From Microglena sp. YARC (taxonomy: Eukaryota > Chlorophyta > Chlorophyceae > Chlamydomonadales > Chlamydomonadaceae): a DNA stretch of 64,000 bases. Below the pieces are notes generated by a model. It was not told the DNA's origin. It did no database searches and saw only the letters and a list, made by a program, of their open reading frames with translations. The stretch is from contig CM039464.1 of assembly GCA_022414725.1 (NCBI GenBank), forward strand, positions 54,586,182-54,650,181, given 5' to 3'. Below are positions 20,539-30,169 of the stretch, in pieces. The stretch's first letter is position 1. The number at the start of each line of letters is the position of its first letter. Both the position numbers and the translations under genes were made by a program.

Positions 20539-20667
20539 GCAACGGTTCGGTGTGACAATAATTAAATTTCATGGGAGTTGCTAATTTGTGTATCTACCAT
20601 TCCTTCCATTCACGAGCGCCCCCATGTCATCCAAATATTTGCTTGCTGGTGGCCATGTTCAGATGCG

Positions 20668-20822
20668 GGGGACCTGGTTGGTCATGGGATGGCATGTACT
20701 CCACCAGGCGTGCACCTGAGTCCTCGCGTGACACTCCGAACAGGCCATTCAATCCAGCAATTGCATCTTCGCCTTTTACATCGATGTAGTAGTTCTTCAC
20801 TTGCTGGGATGGTTCCGACTCC
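20668..20822 (-). pseudogene. Truncated copy of the small protein at 31449
   Basis: The minus strand encodes VKNYYIDVKGEDAIAGLNG and GVSREDSGARLVEYMPSHDQ almost identically to 31500-31655, with only a few base changes. The 5' end lacks the ATG present in the other copy, and the sequence beyond HDQPGP differs. Both copies thus share only a ~155-bp core, which suggests fragments of one longer gene. Confidence 0.55.
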
Positions 20823-20889
20823 TCGAGTCACAGAGAGACTGACTGACTGACACACACACACAAAGGAATGCATGGCATGGGTGGTGGAC

Positions 20890-21153
20890 TTAACAGAGGC
20901 TGAACCACATGAACACGGATGGGGAGAGAGGGGCGGGTGATTGACGAAAGTGGGCAGGGGAAACTCTACCGCAACCATACTCGCAGGCATGAATGACCTG
21001 GACGTCATACCCAAAAATTTCGAGTATTTTCCATTTCAAGCTAAACCATGTCACAGTTAAGTCATTGGTGATGGAACCTACCAGGCTTCGGACGGGGGTC
21101 GATGTTTTTTCCACCAACACACGTAATTCTCTTTCATATTCTTCTTGCAACAT
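20890..21153 (-). CDS. Hypothetical protein, 87 aa
   Basis: Starts MLQEEYERELRVLVEKTS and continues SLVGSITNDLTVTWFSLKWK, then ILEIFGYDVQVIHACEYGCG, all of coding character. The last ~20 residues are Ser/Pro-rich and may be non-native. The start lies next to AT-rich 59-bp repeats. No family recognised. Confidence 0.45.
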   Translation of the reverse strand: MLQEEYERELRVLVEKTSTPVRSLVGSITNDLTVTWFSLKWKILEIFGYDVQVIHACEYGCGRVSPAHFRQSPAPLSPSVFMWFSLC

Positions 21154-21157
21154 TTTG

Positions 21158-21335
21158 ACAAAATTATTAAAAATTATTCAAAATTATTATTAGATCAATG
21201 AAGAAACTCCTTTATACAAAAATTATTCAAAATTATTCAAAATTATTATTAGATCAATGAAGAAACTCCTTTATACAAAAATTATTCAAAATTATTCAAA
21301 ATTATTATTAGATCAATGAAGAAACTCCTTTATAC
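21158..21335. repeat. 59-bp tandem repeat, 3 copies
   Basis: AGATCAATGAAGAAACTCC recurs at about 21192, 21251 and 21310, each preceded by AAAATTATTCAAAATTATTA. AT-rich and non-coding. Confidence 0.95.
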
Positions 21336-21440
21336 AGTTGTTCTCAAATAAAGTGGGAATTCTCAAATATGTCGGGAGTATGAAAGAGGAATCGCGGGAC
21401 CCCACGGAGTGGGGCAGGGGAATTGCGGACTTTTCTCAAC
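21336..21440 (+). repeat. TACAGTTG transposon-end motif joined to E element copy E6
   Basis: TACAGTTGTTCTCAAATAAA (21336 on) matches an end motif also seen at 46864 and 59940. It then joins an E element lacking stem I but retaining stem II CCCCAC-gga-GTGGGG (21400-21414). Confidence 0.7.
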
Positions 21441-21451
21441 AACTGTATTAC

Positions 21452-22111
21452 TCAAGGCATTTTGGTACACAACACTTCCAGAGACTGGAAAAACAACTTT
21501 TGGTCATCGGCAGAGAGCGCCTTCACGACCACAGAAATACATCCGGTATTGAAGACAGTAGACAGTGTCAGCCCTAGCTTGAAGCCTCTCTCCCCACCCA
21601 AGCCCACCCCTATGGCTGGCAGCAGAATCGTTCCCAAAAGCTGCACCACTCGCTCGCCTCGAGCTCCTGCCTTAAACTGCTTGGCAAACCCTTCTACAAC
21701 AACATTGGCCCAGACCTCCCAAACATGCGCCATGCCAGCAGATGCCTCCTCCGGCGCACTAAAACCAGACTTGGATTGCTGCTCCCCTTGCCTTCTCATT
21801 CGCCGCTCACTGTCATATTCCTTGCGGCTTTCGGTGTTCAGCAACACGTTCTTCGCTTGCAGAATAACTCGTGTGCGGAGGGCAGCTGCTGTTCGTTCAT
21901 CTTCAGATGCCAAAGGACCTAGCTTGTCGGGATGAACCCTGACCACTTGAATACGAAACGCCCTCAGAATTTCTTGATCAACAGCACCCTCATCAATGTC
22001 TAGAACATCGTACAGATCTGGAAACACGTCACCCCAGTCCATCATCTGCAGAGGCCAGCATATGTTTTTAGGATGCGATCGAAACCAATCTATCAATTGA
22101 TCATATTGCAA
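21452..22111 (-). CDS. J-domain (DnaJ-like) protein
   Basis: A 219-residue protein. Residues ~32-100 form a J domain: DLYDVLDIDEGAVDQEILRA (helix I/II), then VRVHPDKLG with the HPD signature that stimulates Hsp70 ATPase, then ILQAKNVLLNTESRKEYDSE (helices III/IV). The rest has no G/F or zinc domain. It carries a hydrophobic stretch, LLGTILLPAIGVGLGG (~residues 158-175), which may be a membrane or hydrophobic helix. The ATG at 22111 or an internal ATG (MDWGDVFPDLYD) could start it. J-domain proteins occur in several giant viruses and in all eukaryotes. The 3' end touches an E element and the 5' end a Fanzor1 transposon. The C-terminal frame is intact. Confidence 0.88.
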   Translation of the reverse strand: MQYDQLIDWFRSHPKNICWPLQMMDWGDVFPDLYDVLDIDEGAVDQEILRAFRIQVVRVHPDKLGPLASEDERTAAALRTRVILQAKNVLLNTESRKEYDSERRMRRQGEQQSKSGFSAPEEASAGMAHVWEVWANVVVEGFAKQFKAGARGERVVQLLGTILLPAIGVGLGGERGFKLGLTLSTVFNTGCISVVVKALSADDQKLFFQSLEVLCTKMP

Positions 22112-22137
22112 CGTGCAAATAGCACGAACGTAATACG

Positions 22138-24513
22138 TACAGTCGGAGACGCAATTTGTGGGACACCCTACCGGTGACCCTTGAACCCAATGGGTAGATC
22201 AGCTAAAGGCGAGTACATATTTTTGCCCTTCATCTCTGTATTTCAGCATTTAAGCTGGCCCAAAGGATAACAAGGCAAGCTGCTGACAAACCCAGGTGGG
22301 TCGGTCGGTTTAGCGCTCACGCTCGCCTCGATGGAAACTGTGGTTTTGGGGGGAGGCGAGGGAACACAGAATGCCTCAGGTCGCTCTCTCCCGTCCATCC
22401 ACGTTGTCAGAAGCAGAAGAAGGTTCTTGGCAGCGTTCACGTCTCGGTTCCAGGTTGCACCACAGCGCACATTGGATGATGCGCTTTTGACACTGTCTCT
22501 ACAGTGCAGTACTTTGTGGACCTTGACGTTCTTCACCACCATCTTCTGCTTCTCAACAGTTATAGACCCGTCGATTGGGGACTCTTTGCAAACTCCGCGC
22601 CAGACTACGCTGTCTGCCTTCATGTTGACAAGCCTCTGGAAGCAGCCGTGACATTTACAAGAAGTGTTGCGTTCGTCGACGTTTTTGAACAAAACATTCT
22701 TACGACGTGAGAGGCACCTCCTGATCTCTTTGATGGGCCCAGAACATGAACGACTGATACCATACCCTTGGTTGGACCAGTTGCCGAAGCCAACAACGGT
22801 CGTCTGTGCCCTTGGTGCAATCACATCGCATACCTTTTCAATCGTCTTCTGTTTACCAACGTATCGAAAGAATCGCATAGATCGATAGCCTTTGTTGGCT
22901 CTGTGTTGTAGGAGGATCGGGAGCGCTTTGAGATAAGCTCTGACATGGTCCTGCAGGTCGGACATGTTGCTCGTATTAGGCGATGGAATGGACTTCACGA
23001 GGTCTTGAGTCTCGTCATTCCATTTGTAGGTGCGACGCTTGCTTGTATTGTACCCAGCAACTTCGCTAAAGCGAGCCGAGCTGAAAGACTCGATGCGACC
23101 TGCAGAAGATGCTACCGTGACGATATCTGTCATTCCAGGGTCTACTCCGACACGCAGCGCACCCACTGCGTCCTTGCACTCTACGATATTTGCGTCCTTT
23201 GGATAGCCTGCGTTTTCTCCTTCTTCAGCGACCTCTTCTTTACCCTTCTGCTTCATTTGGACGGATACCCCTTTACCGTCGCTGAGGATTCGGTTGTCAA
23301 AGCGAGACCTTTTCGTCTCAAGACCTTGGACGTTAAAGTACTTTCGCCACAACATTGTATGGTTCTCGTAACGTCCATCGCCAGAGACGCTCTCGAGTGG
23401 CGAATCACCCATGCTGAGAAGCTTCATGAAAGTCATGGAAGATATCGGGACGTACGAAATTGTGAAGCCGTTCTTGCGAGGAAGGATACTGAACAGACAG
23501 GGGTGACTTTTTCTTGTTTTTTTATCTTTCGGATCCACTCGTCCGACCTCTCCCAACTCTGTAAGCACGTGATGGAACAATCGCATTGTCAGGTGCGCTC
23601 TAGTGTTGAACTGCTTCCCTCTTGGCAGCGGAAAGAGAGCCCTCAAGTGACTGACAGCCTCTTTGATGTGGATCGCATGCACGAGGCCCTCTGGGATGAT
23701 TGTGTCGATTTTCGATTCTGGGTACTGGACCACCGCTTTGACAATCTTCTTGAAATGTTTCTTCAGAGAGGGATGTTTCAAGCGTAGGTACTTGATAACG
23801 ACCCTGTCCACGTTTGCCCAGACGCTGTTGCACGCCATCGTCGCCATTTGTATTGAGACGTCTGCGATTACTTGTCCCCAAGGGCGAACGTCCACCTTCA
23901 CGTATCCTGCAGGTCTTAGGGCGTCGAAAGCAAACATGGTATCATTGAAGCTCTGGCCCAGAGTATCCTTTCGAACATTGGAGGTCGATACCGCAAGGAG
24001 GCACCTGTAATAAAAGTTCCGATCCAGGTGTGGCAACTGCTTGACGTCAAAGTCTCCATCATCGAGGCATCTTTGTGATATGAAAGTTTGCGAATAAGTA
24101 TGCCTCTGCAACTGCGTGGTTGATTAAGAGTACCATGATTTGTATCCTTGAGGAGATCTGATGCCTCGATACATCCATGCACAGAGAATTAAGCGTCTTC
24201 TTGACGACGCTGATGTTAATATCGTCATCTCCTTTGTCTTGCACTACCCCCATTAAGAGGGGGTGAGTATTCTTTTTCTTTTGGTGATATAATATTGTAC
24301 CCACATTTCTTTATACCATTTCATACGTTATCATGATTGATGCAGAGATAAGACACCGCGCGGTTGTTCACTAGATTAGATGCCTTGAATTTTTTGTGTC
24401 AATCACCTGAAGACAGTATCTGTATTGACAAGATCGGTTACAAATCTTGAATTGGTCAACTTTTCAGAATCCCCAAATATAAGGTGTCCCAATATCAAAT
24501 GTCCCTAGCTGTA
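22138..24513 (-). mobile_element. Fanzor1 transposon, copy 1, with mariner-like ends
   Basis: The outer bases are TA dinucleotides. The right end reads TACAGTCGGAGACGCAATTT from 22138. The left end, on the minus strand, reads TACAGCTAGGGACATTTGAT from 24513. Both continue into GGGACACC, giving imperfect ~30-bp terminal inverted repeats with a TA target, as in Tc1/mariner elements. The only gene is Fanzor. Between its stop and the right end lies ~105 bp conserved in at least four other places in the window, a candidate guide-RNA scaffold. Confidence 0.8.
22243..24253 (-). CDS. Fanzor1-type TnpB-like RNA-guided nuclease, one frameshift near the N-terminus
   Basis: The main ORF (622 codons from 24111) has RuvC-I LRVGVDPGMTDIVTVASS, a zinc-ribbon zone (SCKCHGC ... 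LHCRDSV...VRCGATW) and RuvC-III WNRDVNAAKNLLLLL: the catalytic Asp residues of TnpB/Fanzor. The long N-terminal half is Fanzor1-like in length. A further N-terminal segment from ATG 24253 (MGVVQDKGDDD to LFANFHIT) lies in another frame; a single extra A near 24085 relative to the second copy breaks it. Fanzor proteins are RNA-guided DNA endonucleases of eukaryotes and giant viruses. Full length would be about 670 residues. Confidence 0.82.
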
Positions 24514-24615
24514 TGCATTTTTCAGGTATATTACCTACCGCCCTTATTATTTTTATGGCAAGGCAAACACACCAAGCAAATTCATGAACTCCCCCCATGC
24601 AAAGCTTTGACAATG

Positions 24616-24727
24616 AATGGGCGTTCCTGCCTCCCGGCCGATTTTGACTGGTTGCGAAACATGGTATGGAGCGGATTTGTGATTCCTTGGTGCTGATGTC
24701 TCAAGCTAGCGAGTCGTTCAGGAGGCT
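24616..24727 (+). mobile_element. MITE, right-truncated copy
   Basis: Begins with the 30-bp terminal repeat AATGGGCGTTCCTGCCTCCC and continues collinear with the complete MITE at 63264 through CAAGCTAGCGAGTCGTTCA. It then diverges; the right terminal repeat is missing. Confidence 0.85.
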
Positions 24728-24754
24728 GCTCCATGAGATGGCAAGCAAGGATTT

Positions 24755-25027
24755 TCAACAAGCAAGATGGGGTGTGAGTTTGTGCATGCCGAATGTTGCC
24801 AGTTTAACTTGGGTCAACTGAGCATCGGTCAACATCCCTTGCAGTTCATGGTACGCCGCGGCCCATGCCCTTTCCAACTCACGCTCGATCTGGGTGGACG
24901 TGGCATCCCGCACGGCTTGGATCTCCTTGTCCAGGCGCTGGATCTCCTGACGCTGGTTTGCCTGTTCCTCGAACAACACTTTGTAGTCCGCCTCAAGCTG
25001 CCGCAAACGATTATCAAAGTCACTCAT
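24755..25027 (-). CDS. Small coiled-coil protein, 90 aa
   Basis: Starts MSDFDNRLRQLEADYKVLFE and continues as a single amphipathic helix with heptads (QRQEIQRLDKEIQAVRDAT, then ERELERAWAAAYHELQG). No zinc or catalytic motif. The 3' end lies ~30 bp from the truncated MITE, so the native C-terminus could be altered. Possibly a dimeric structural or regulatory factor; function unknown. Confidence 0.6.
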   Translation of the reverse strand: MSDFDNRLRQLEADYKVLFEEQANQRQEIQRLDKEIQAVRDATSTQIERELERAWAAAYHELQGMLTDAQLTQVKLATFGMHKLTPHLAC

Positions 25028-25325
25028 CCTCCCTTCCCTACATGCTCAAAATTATTTTGGAAATGTGAACGACCCGGACAGCGCATTTCTGCTGAAGGAG
25101 GCCAAAGAACGCTTCAAGACATGCGAATATTTCAACGGGAAACTCAGCACGATCAAGACCCCGTGTTCTTTTGGGCCACGGTACCGGGGAAGAGGCGATC
25201 GCTTAAGTGCGGCTGGTCCTTCAATGGATATTCTCGTTAACATATTGCAATTTGTTGATTCACAATCGTATTGGTGTTCCACTGCCCCGTGGATTTCTAC
25301 ACCTTTAGGTTACACCGTACACGAA

Positions 25326-25437
25326 GCGGTTTCATTTTAGTATTCCGTCGACTGTAGTGTAAAAGAATGGTCCCACTTTACTTACTTCTTTACATAAAGA
25401 ATGGTCCCACTTTACTTAATTTGAGAACAACACAACC
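25326..25437 (+). repeat. Clustered transposon-end motifs upstream of a WDW gene
   Basis: GCGGTTTCATTTTAGTATTC-CGTCGACTGTA (25326-25356) is the inward-facing form of a TACAGTCGRCGGAA end family. It is followed by two GGTCCCACTTTACTTA blocks and TTTGAGAACAAC, which is the TACAGTTG end family in reverse. The stretch ends just before the TATATA-ATG of the gene at 25453, so it may also act as its promoter region. Confidence 0.6.
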
Positions 25438-25452
25438 GTGAGAATTTATATA

Positions 25453-26748
25453 ATGCTCGACATCAAAATTAACAGTCACATACTGGATCGAGTAAAAGCC
25501 GGAGAATGCAAATGGGATTGGGGTCACTTGAGTGATAATCCATACCTGACATGGGACGTCGTGTCGAGTAACCCAGACAAACCGTGGGATTGGAGTAAAT
25601 TGTGCTTAAACCACAGTGTCGTCACGTGGGACATCGTGTCGAGTAACCCAGACAAACCATGGGATTGGTATTGGTTGAGCACAAACGCCAGTGTCGTCAC
25701 GTGGGACATCGTGTCGAGTAACCCGGACAAGCCGTGGAACTGGCGTGGATTGAGCTCAAACGCGAGTATTTCGTGGGACATCGTGTCGAGTAACCTGGAC
25801 AAACCATTGAATTGGTATTGGTTGAGCACAAACACCAATGTCACATGGGACATCGTGTCGAGTAACCTGGACAAACCATGGGATTGGTATTGGTTGAGCA
25901 CAAAACCCAGTGTAGCCTCGTGGGACATTGTCGTGACGAACCCTGACAAACCATGGGATTGGCGTGGATTGAGTGCGAATCCCGGAGTAGCCACTTGGGA
26001 CATTATCTTGAAGAACCCGGATAAACCATGGGATTGGTATTGGTTGAGCACAAACCCCAATGTCACATGGGACATCGTGTCGAGTAACCTGGACAAGCCG
26101 TGGAACTGGCGTGGATTGAGTGCGAATACCGGAGTAGCCACATGGGATATTGTCGTGTCGAACCCGGACAAACCATGGGATTGGTATTCGTTGAGCACAA
26201 ACCCCAGTGTAGCCTCGTGGAACATTGTCTCGAGTAACCCGGACAAGCCGTGGAACTGGCGTGGATTGAGTGCGAATCCCGGAGTAGCCACATGGGATAT
26301 TGTCGTGACGAACCCGGACAAACCATGGGATTGGTATTGTTTGAGCACACCCCCCAGTGTAGCCACATGGGACATCGTGTCGAGTAACATAGACAAACCA
26401 TGGGATTGGTATTATTTGAGCACAAACCCCAGTGTAGCCACCTGGGATATTGTCTCGAGTAACCCGGACAATCCGTGGAACTGGCTTGGATTGAGTGCGA
26501 ATCCTGGAGTAGCCACTTGGGACATTGTCTCGAGTAACCCGGACAAACCATGGGACTGGCATTTATTGAGTAGAAACCGCAACATGTTGGTATCCGTCCA
26601 AGACGCGTGCAGTTTAGTGCGAAGACGCAGAGCCGCAGCGACTATTCAGGAAACATGGAGACACGTGAATACAAACCCGAGTTATGTTGTGTGCCGACGC
26701 AGACTCTTGAAAGAATTAATTACACTCCCGTTGGTGAGTACAATGTAA
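25453..26748 (+). CDS. WDW/NP tandem-repeat protein, copy 1
   Basis: About 431 residues from ATG 25453; an in-frame GTG lies at 25438. After a short head (RVKAGECKWDWGHLS) there are about 15 units of ~25 residues with consensus TWDIVSSNPDKPWDWYWLS-xNPSV. The tail (residues ~385-431) contains an IQ-type helix, AAATIQETWRHVNTNPSYVV. Repeats of this kind are known from giant viruses as lineage-expanded proteins of unknown function. Units are very similar at DNA level, indicating recent expansion or gene conversion. Paralogues lie at 42628 and 55964. Probably an elongated binding scaffold. Confidence 0.9.
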   Translation: MLDIKINSHILDRVKAGECKWDWGHLSDNPYLTWDVVSSNPDKPWDWSKLCLNHSVVTWDIVSSNPDKPWDWYWLSTNASVVTWDIVSSNPDKPWNWRGLSSNASISWDIVSSNLDKPLNWYWLSTNTNVTWDIVSSNLDKPWDWYWLSTKPSVASWDIVVTNPDKPWDWRGLSANPGVATWDIILKNPDKPWDWYWLSTNPNVTWDIVSSNLDKPWNWRGLSANTGVATWDIVVSNPDKPWDWYSLSTNPSVASWNIVSSNPDKPWNWRGLSANPGVATWDIVVTNPDKPWDWYCLSTPPSVATWDIVSSNIDKPWDWYYLSTNPSVATWDIVSSNPDNPWNWLGLSANPGVATWDIVSSNPDKPWDWHLLSRNRNMLVSVQDACSLVRRRRAAATIQETWRHVNTNPSYVVCRRRLLKELITLPLVSTM

Positions 26749-27073
26749 GTATTAGTAGCCCAAAACGCCTCTCGTACAATCAGAGACATTTCAGCATTTA
26801 AGCTGACCAACATCATCCACATGACACGGCAATGCGGTGGCGTATCGTTGTCGTTGTTTTCGGGGGTAGCTTTTTGCAGGGTGTATGTGTATCGGTGTGC
26901 GTGCTGGCGACAGAGGTTCACAATGGGGGGAGCCAAGTTGCGCGAAGAGCTGGGGGGATTTGTTATAAACAATGCTGATGCGCTGGTGCTGGTCACGCAA
27001 CTGTATAAGAAGAGCGGGCGACTTCTACAGTCATAAATTGTGATTGAGTGTACATAAATTGTGAGCGAATTAC
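26749..27073. other. Intergenic; only weak short ORFs
   Basis: A 19-bp TTTCAGCATTTAAGCTG stretch near 26790 matches a piece of the Fanzor1 3' region. A short plus-strand frame (MGGAKLREELGGFVINNADA, ending at 27036) has fair composition but is only ~37 codons from its ATG. I do not call a gene. Confidence 0.4.
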
Positions 27074-27481
27074 ATGGCCTGCACTCGACGTAAATACGGA
27101 ATCCCTTGCCAACCATATTCCAATAAATGTCCCCGCCATCTTGCTCACATTCCAACCTGTGCAGGTGACAGCATCGCTTACTTGGAAAGACTGGATAAGG
27201 CGAAAAAAGAAGTGGAGGCCCAGGTCGTTGTCATGTCAGCCCAAGCTGTACAGGATGCAGCCAGGATAGACCATCTGGCATCTCACTCCAATGTCATGTC
27301 AGCCCAAGCTGTACAGGATGCAGCCAGGATAGACCATCTGGCATCTCACTCCAATGTCATGTCAGCCCAAGCTGTACAGGATGCAGCCAGGATAGACCAT
27401 CTGGCATCTCACTCCAATGTCATGTCAGCCCAAGCTGTACAGGATGCAGCCAATAATTCCAGATGTAGCAGAATTATTTGA
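27074..27481 (+). CDS. Cys-rich head plus 21-residue repeats, truncated 3' end
   Basis: The N-terminus, MACTRRKYGIPCQPYSNKCP followed by HLAHIPTCAGD, has Cys/His spacing that could bind zinc. From ~residue 52 there are three full and one partial near-perfect units of MSAQAVQDAARIDHLASHSN-V (63-bp DNA repeats, 27228-27437). The last unit is cut at about 27448, where sequence of the Fanzor1 left-end region begins, so the C-terminus is not native. Function unknown. Confidence 0.6.
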   Translation: MACTRRKYGIPCQPYSNKCPRHLAHIPTCAGDSIAYLERLDKAKKEVEAQVVVMSAQAVQDAARIDHLASHSNVMSAQAVQDAARIDHLASHSNVMSAQAVQDAARIDHLASHSNVMSAQAVQDAANNSRCSRII

Positions 27482-27705
27482 TTACAGGAACGCTTTGAAA
27501 ATGATTATTGATGCGCACGATGTAAGCCAACACGTTGACTTGTCAGGCTACTTTGATCATGTAACTTCTGTGTCTTTACAGTCCTTGAATGTTTTGTGTC
27601 AATCTCCTGAAGACAGTATCTGTATTGACAAGATCGGTTACAAAACTTGAATTGGTCAAATCCCCAAAATAAAAGGTGTCCCACAATCAAATGTTCCTAG
27701 CTGTA
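27449..27705 (-). mobile_element. Solo left end of a Fanzor1 transposon
   Basis: On the minus strand it starts TACAGCTAGGAACATTTGAT at 27705 and follows the left end of the elements at 24513 and 32185 (TTGTGTAACCGATCTTGTCA-like segment, then CAACGTGTTGGCTTACATCG). It stops before any Fanzor coding sequence. A related but more diverged piece lies at 46578-46720. Confidence 0.8.
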
Positions 27706-27900
27706 TGGAAGATCACATTGTGGAGGCGGGTCAAGTAATTGGATGGTGTACACGGGTTGCATGCCAAAATCTGAGTGCGGGCCTGCAATGACTTGTAAGC
27801 GCGTTCCACAGAGTGGTATGTGTTGTTGTGCAACTCGATAGCATACACCTAGCTTTGGAAATGGAATGGCGTCGATTTGTAATGATGCTGTAACAAACAT
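27697..27900 (-). pseudogene. Gene 5' fragment cut by the Fanzor1 left end
   Basis: The frame starts MFVTASLQIDAIPFPKLGVC and continues CGTRLQVIAGPHSDFGMQPV, plainly protein-like. It meets the transposon end at 27705 after LLDPPPQCDL. The remainder of the gene is not found nearby. No family recognised. Confidence 0.5.
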
Positions 27901-28167
27901 AATGGTGTCTCTTCAATATCAGCCAAAAAATATTTGCATGTGTGAAGCGCAGGGAGTCAGTTGCTGACTCCCACTGTGAATACACAACAACGGTTACACA
28001 GTTCACTCGCGATTCTGATTCCGCAGATCGTGGGAACACGTTCAATAAGTGAGTTTGCTTGGGAGAGAATGGTTCAATTCTGACACCGACCAAGAAAGTT
28101 GCAGGATCTCAAAGTTTGTTGTGACTTTTCATTTGCTGCGCAGCTTCTCATTCCCAGATATTCATGA

Positions 28168-29064
28168 TTGCCATCAGCCGCCATCCCGATCTGTCTCATT
28201 CCATTGAGTTTCGCTGTTTTCATGTGCATAAAGGGTTCTAAGTTCATGATGGTATTAGAACTGATTGCGTCAACTGCGGCCGCTGCAACGCTGGCAGAGA
28301 AGGCGTGTTGTCATCCCGTCACTCAAAAGGTGATAGTTCATTGCACAATGTGGATGTGCGGTTGCTTACTACCACTGAGTATCAGATTGATGCTAGCTTC
28401 TTCTAGGATTAGACGCTGCTCTGGACACGGTGATTTCAAGACTGCTACTAGGGCATTGCTAGTTTTGCTCGAGACAGCCACACCGTATGCTGCATCACCT
28501 GTGATTATGCGCAAAGCATCAAAGGGGGTTGCGAGGATGCTACAGTACTACAACGACATTACGACTGAGCTTACATTGGACATGAACGGTGTTGCTTGCT
28601 TGATCGCCAGCATGCCCACCGTCTTTCTGAGCGTTGCGCTTAATGCGTGTGGTCGGCAGGTCAGCATAGGTACCGACAAGGTCAGCCCACAGTTCCACCA
28701 GCTGTACACCGACATGTTCATTCGGACATGTAATGATCGTACACAGGAACACTGTCATCTGGTGGGACTGGTCAGTCTCTTCATTGCAACTCGTTCCCAG
28801 TCCCAGATGCTTGCCGTCATAGATGCACTCAGTCAAGACGGTCTTGGAAATCTGTTTCGACTTTTAGCTGAACTACCAGCTAAGATACCCATACCATGCA
28901 TCGATGTGTTCATCCATGTGGCCAATGAATGTGTAGCGACAGCACATCTGCCAGCAGGGGTGGAGGATCTCTTTATCCGGTCCGCGATTGTCATACTGCT
29001 AGACAATGAGACAGCGGGGGCCACTGTTGCATCAATTTCAAAAATGATGCTGCGTGTAGCATAG
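28168..29064 (+). CDS. Helical-repeat-like hypothetical protein (5' part)
   Basis: A 298-codon ORF. The first ~75 residues are hydrophobic (ICLIPLSFAVFMCIKG, then MWMCGCLLPLSIRLML) and could be membrane helices. The remainder is a run of amphipathic helices (RALLVLLETATPYAAS, then GLVSLFIATRSQSQMLAVID) reminiscent of armadillo/HEAT folds, though no signature is decisive. The frame ends at 29064, and coding character continues in another frame into the ORF at 29088. A single gene of ~500 residues with one indel near 29040 is likely. Confidence 0.6.
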   Translation: MPSAAIPICLIPLSFAVFMCIKGSKFMMVLELIASTAAAATLAEKACCHPVTQKVIVHCTMWMCGCLLPLSIRLMLASSRIRRCSGHGDFKTATRALLVLLETATPYAASPVIMRKASKGVARMLQYYNDITTELTLDMNGVACLIASMPTVFLSVALNACGRQVSIGTDKVSPQFHQLYTDMFIRTCNDRTQEHCHLVGLVSLFIATRSQSQMLAVIDALSQDGLGNLFRLLAELPAKIPIPCIDVFIHVANECVATAHLPAGVEDLFIRSAIVILLDNETAGATVASISKMMLRVA

Positions 29065-29087
29065 CAGAGCCTGCTTACGCCCAGGCC

Positions 29088-29687
29088 ATGGCAACAGCAC
29101 TTGAACCGCACATGGCTGTCGCGCCAACGCGTAAGCTTGCTCGTGATCTGCTTCTGAATCCATGCTCTATTCATTTACCCGATTATGCACTGAGACAATT
29201 GGGGATGCGCCAGTCTCTTCATGACAGGGTACGCATAGTATGCGAATTGATTACCTTGGATGTCCCTGCGGAAGCAGTGCTACCACTCACGCAGACACTG
29301 CCCTCGCATAGTGATGGTAGGTTAGTGGACATAAACGGCGTGGATGGACTGCAAAATAGACTTTGCGACCATGTGTGCGATACAAGTAAAGCAAAAATTC
29401 AGGCGGCTACAAATTTGTTGTGTGAAATGGTCAACCAACATGGAGCGCACCATCCTGGTGCCCAACTCCTTATATGGCTCTGCACAGTTGCTGTAGAGTT
29501 CAAGCCAAGTATCGACCGTATCAGCACCGCTATGGGAATACGCATCCTCTTGAGCAGCAGCTTCGGCTACTCACACATGGTCACAATGACTAACTTTGGC
29601 ATTGGTTACTTAGCATGCGTGTATCCTCAAAACCGTTGGATAAACGGCGACGACGATATGCACTGTTGGATGCTCTTTTACGAATAA
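29088..29687 (+). CDS. Helical-repeat-like hypothetical protein (3' part)
   Basis: A 199-codon ORF, protein-like throughout (LARDLLLNPCSIHLPDYALR, then QAATNLLCEMVNQHGAHHPG, then GIRILLSSSFGYSHMVTMTN). Its frame is open upstream of the ATG (CSIAEPAYAQAMATAL), overlapping the end of the ORF at 28168, so both are probably halves of one frameshifted gene. The 3' end abuts a minisatellite. Confidence 0.6.
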   Translation: MATALEPHMAVAPTRKLARDLLLNPCSIHLPDYALRQLGMRQSLHDRVRIVCELITLDVPAEAVLPLTQTLPSHSDGRLVDINGVDGLQNRLCDHVCDTSKAKIQAATNLLCEMVNQHGAHHPGAQLLIWLCTVAVEFKPSIDRISTAMGIRILLSSSFGYSHMVTMTNFGIGYLACVYPQNRWINGDDDMHCWMLFYE

Positions 29688-29711
29688 GTTTCGTACACTG
29701 CAAAAGCAGTC

Positions 29712-29812
29712 AAATCACATGGCGACCGACCTCTCGCATCACGGCGGAAACTGTCGAGTCGAGTCACATCACATGGCGACCGACCTCTCGCATTACATGA
29801 CGGCGGAACGAT
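29712..29812. repeat. GTCGA/TCACA minisatellite E
   Basis: Two units of the GGCGACCGACCTCTCGCATC family. No leader. Confidence 0.85.
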
Positions 29813-30169
29813 GCACAAGCAAGAGTGATAGGCGAACGGAGGAAACATGATCGGATAACGCACGCATGGCGGCGGATGTCGAGGTGATGCTGTTGATGTT
29901 GCTGGCCACGCACCCACTCGCACTCGTATTGTCACGACGCATGACGCATAATCCATCCTCACACAGCCTTACACACGCGAATCTCTCTCTCTCTCTCTGT
30001 CCAACTGCGACTCATTCAATGCGCCGAACGAACCAGAATTCGCCCCCCGTACACACACGTGGTGGTGGTGCAATGCATTTGTTCAGGCCAAAAAAATGGG
30101 GAGACGTTGATTCATTTTGTTCGTCCACCGAGTGTAGAGACATATCGACCAAACGGAAGAAAAAGTCCA

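Noticed and set aside
22945..23787. 280-codon plus-strand ORF opposite Fanzor copy 1
   Set aside because: Antisense shadow; the minus strand carries RuvC motifs and is matched by the second copy.
25524..26562. Antisense ORFs of 162-290 codons opposite the WDW gene
   Set aside because: They are shadows of a repeated coding unit (LSGFVTTMSHEATLGFVLNQ-type text). The sense strand has the known family pattern, a start codon and a non-repeat tail.
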